A stretch of DNA of 64,000 bases. Source: Ryuthela nishihirai. Its lineage: Eukaryota; Arthropoda; Arachnida; Araneae; Heptathelidae. A program made the translations under genes and the position numbers. Location: contig JAWZYU010000019.1 of assembly GCA_038380435.1 (NCBI GenBank), positions 15,649,801 through 15,713,800 of the forward strand, read 5' to 3'. Of the stretch, positions 63,768 to 64,000 are shown in pieces. How positions within the stretch are numbered: the stretch's first letter is position 1; each line of letters starts with the position of its first letter. Under the pieces are notes generated by a model. That model worked only from the letters and a program-made list of their open reading frames with translations. It was not told the origin of the DNA and made no database searches.

Positions 63768-64000
63768 ATCAGATAATTATTTTTATCTTCGGATTTACCT
63801 AAATCTTCTATTAGATAGTCAACCGCAGCTGTAAAACAATTCTCATCCTTTACCAACATCTCACATTTAATTTTATCATCACCATCTATACTATTATTTA
63901 CTTTGTTCTCATGTACATTACTAGATTTCATATCTTTACCTCTTATCTTAATCATCTTATCTTTGTTCTCATGTACAATACTAGATTTTATATCATCTCT
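63728..64000 (-). CDS. Unrecognised open frame entering from the right edge (partial)
   Basis: The minus frame is open from the window end to 63728. It reads KSSIVHENKDKMIKIRGKDM, then KSSNVHENKVNNSIDGDDKI and KCEMLVKDENCFTAAVDYLI, EDLGKSEDKNNYLIE. It then runs into the SINE family 2 copy at 63767, so its last ~13 codons are SINE. KSS(I/N)VHENK occurs twice, matching a ~66-base imperfect DNA repeat at 63890-64000. Very charged and hydrophilic. It may be an exon or a retroelement part; no domain recognised. Confidence 0.35.
   Translation of the reverse strand, partial: RDDIKSSIVHENKDKMIKIRGKDMKSSNVHENKVNNSIDGDDKIKCEMLVKDENCFTAAVDYLIEDLGKSEDKNNYLIETDRSLSVYMPQ

Overview
The window is eukaryotic nuclear DNA, AT-rich and intron/intergenic in character, with no bacterial-style gene packing. 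No complete host gene can be supported. Almost every recognisable sequence is a transposable element or its remnant: two tRNA-derived SINE families, an RTE-type LINE in at least four copies, a jockey/CR1-type LINE scrap, several Tc1/mariner lineages, pogo/Tigger, Harbinger, hAT, and short terminal-inverted-repeat elements. The mix (RTE LINE with a (GAT)n tail, many mariners, tRNA SINEs, a U6 pseudogene) suits an arthropod. A spider or other chelicerate is my guess, but that is inference and not proved by the sequence.

Layout. 1-4245: RTE 3' end split by a SINE, a hAT relic, and a Tc1 relic split by a SINE. 5550-8340: a hairpin, a 0.5-kb poly-C-headed repeat and a mariner relic. 8339-11097: a pogo/Tigger shell holding a second mariner-superfamily relic and a Harbinger element. 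11.1-24.3 kb: sparse DNA with SINEs, a mariner with TIRs and an internal duplication, an 84-bp MITE and a 36-bp minisatellite. 24.3-31.4 kb: an RTE fragment, one copy of a dispersed 2.6-kb repeat, SINEs, and a degenerate ~290-bp tandem repeat.

31.4-53.5 kb is the most striking region: a very large inverted repeat. Its arms (about 31370-37590 and 45535-53468) each carry one copy of an unrecognised acidic, Cys-rich repeat protein exon, with two 68-residue units in the left arm and three in the right. The arms also differ by SINE and other insertions, which give a relative chronology. The ~7.9-kb loop holds a mariner, itself split by a palindrome-rich TIR element, itself split by a full-length RTE LINE with an 11-bp target duplication. 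A U6 snRNA/SINE chimera sits at the right outer edge.

53.7-64 kb: another copy of the dispersed repeat, a 145-bp tandem array split by a SINE, two tRNA-like heads, a hAT element (8-bp target duplication) split by the poly-C repeat and by a second RTE LINE, a short pogo-like element, and an open frame running off the right edge.

How the parts relate: the RTE LINE is the only near-intact source of reverse transcriptase here. One SINE family shares the LINE's 3' tail, so the LINE probably mobilised it, and the U6/SINE chimera is the expected by-product of such a reverse transcriptase switching templates.
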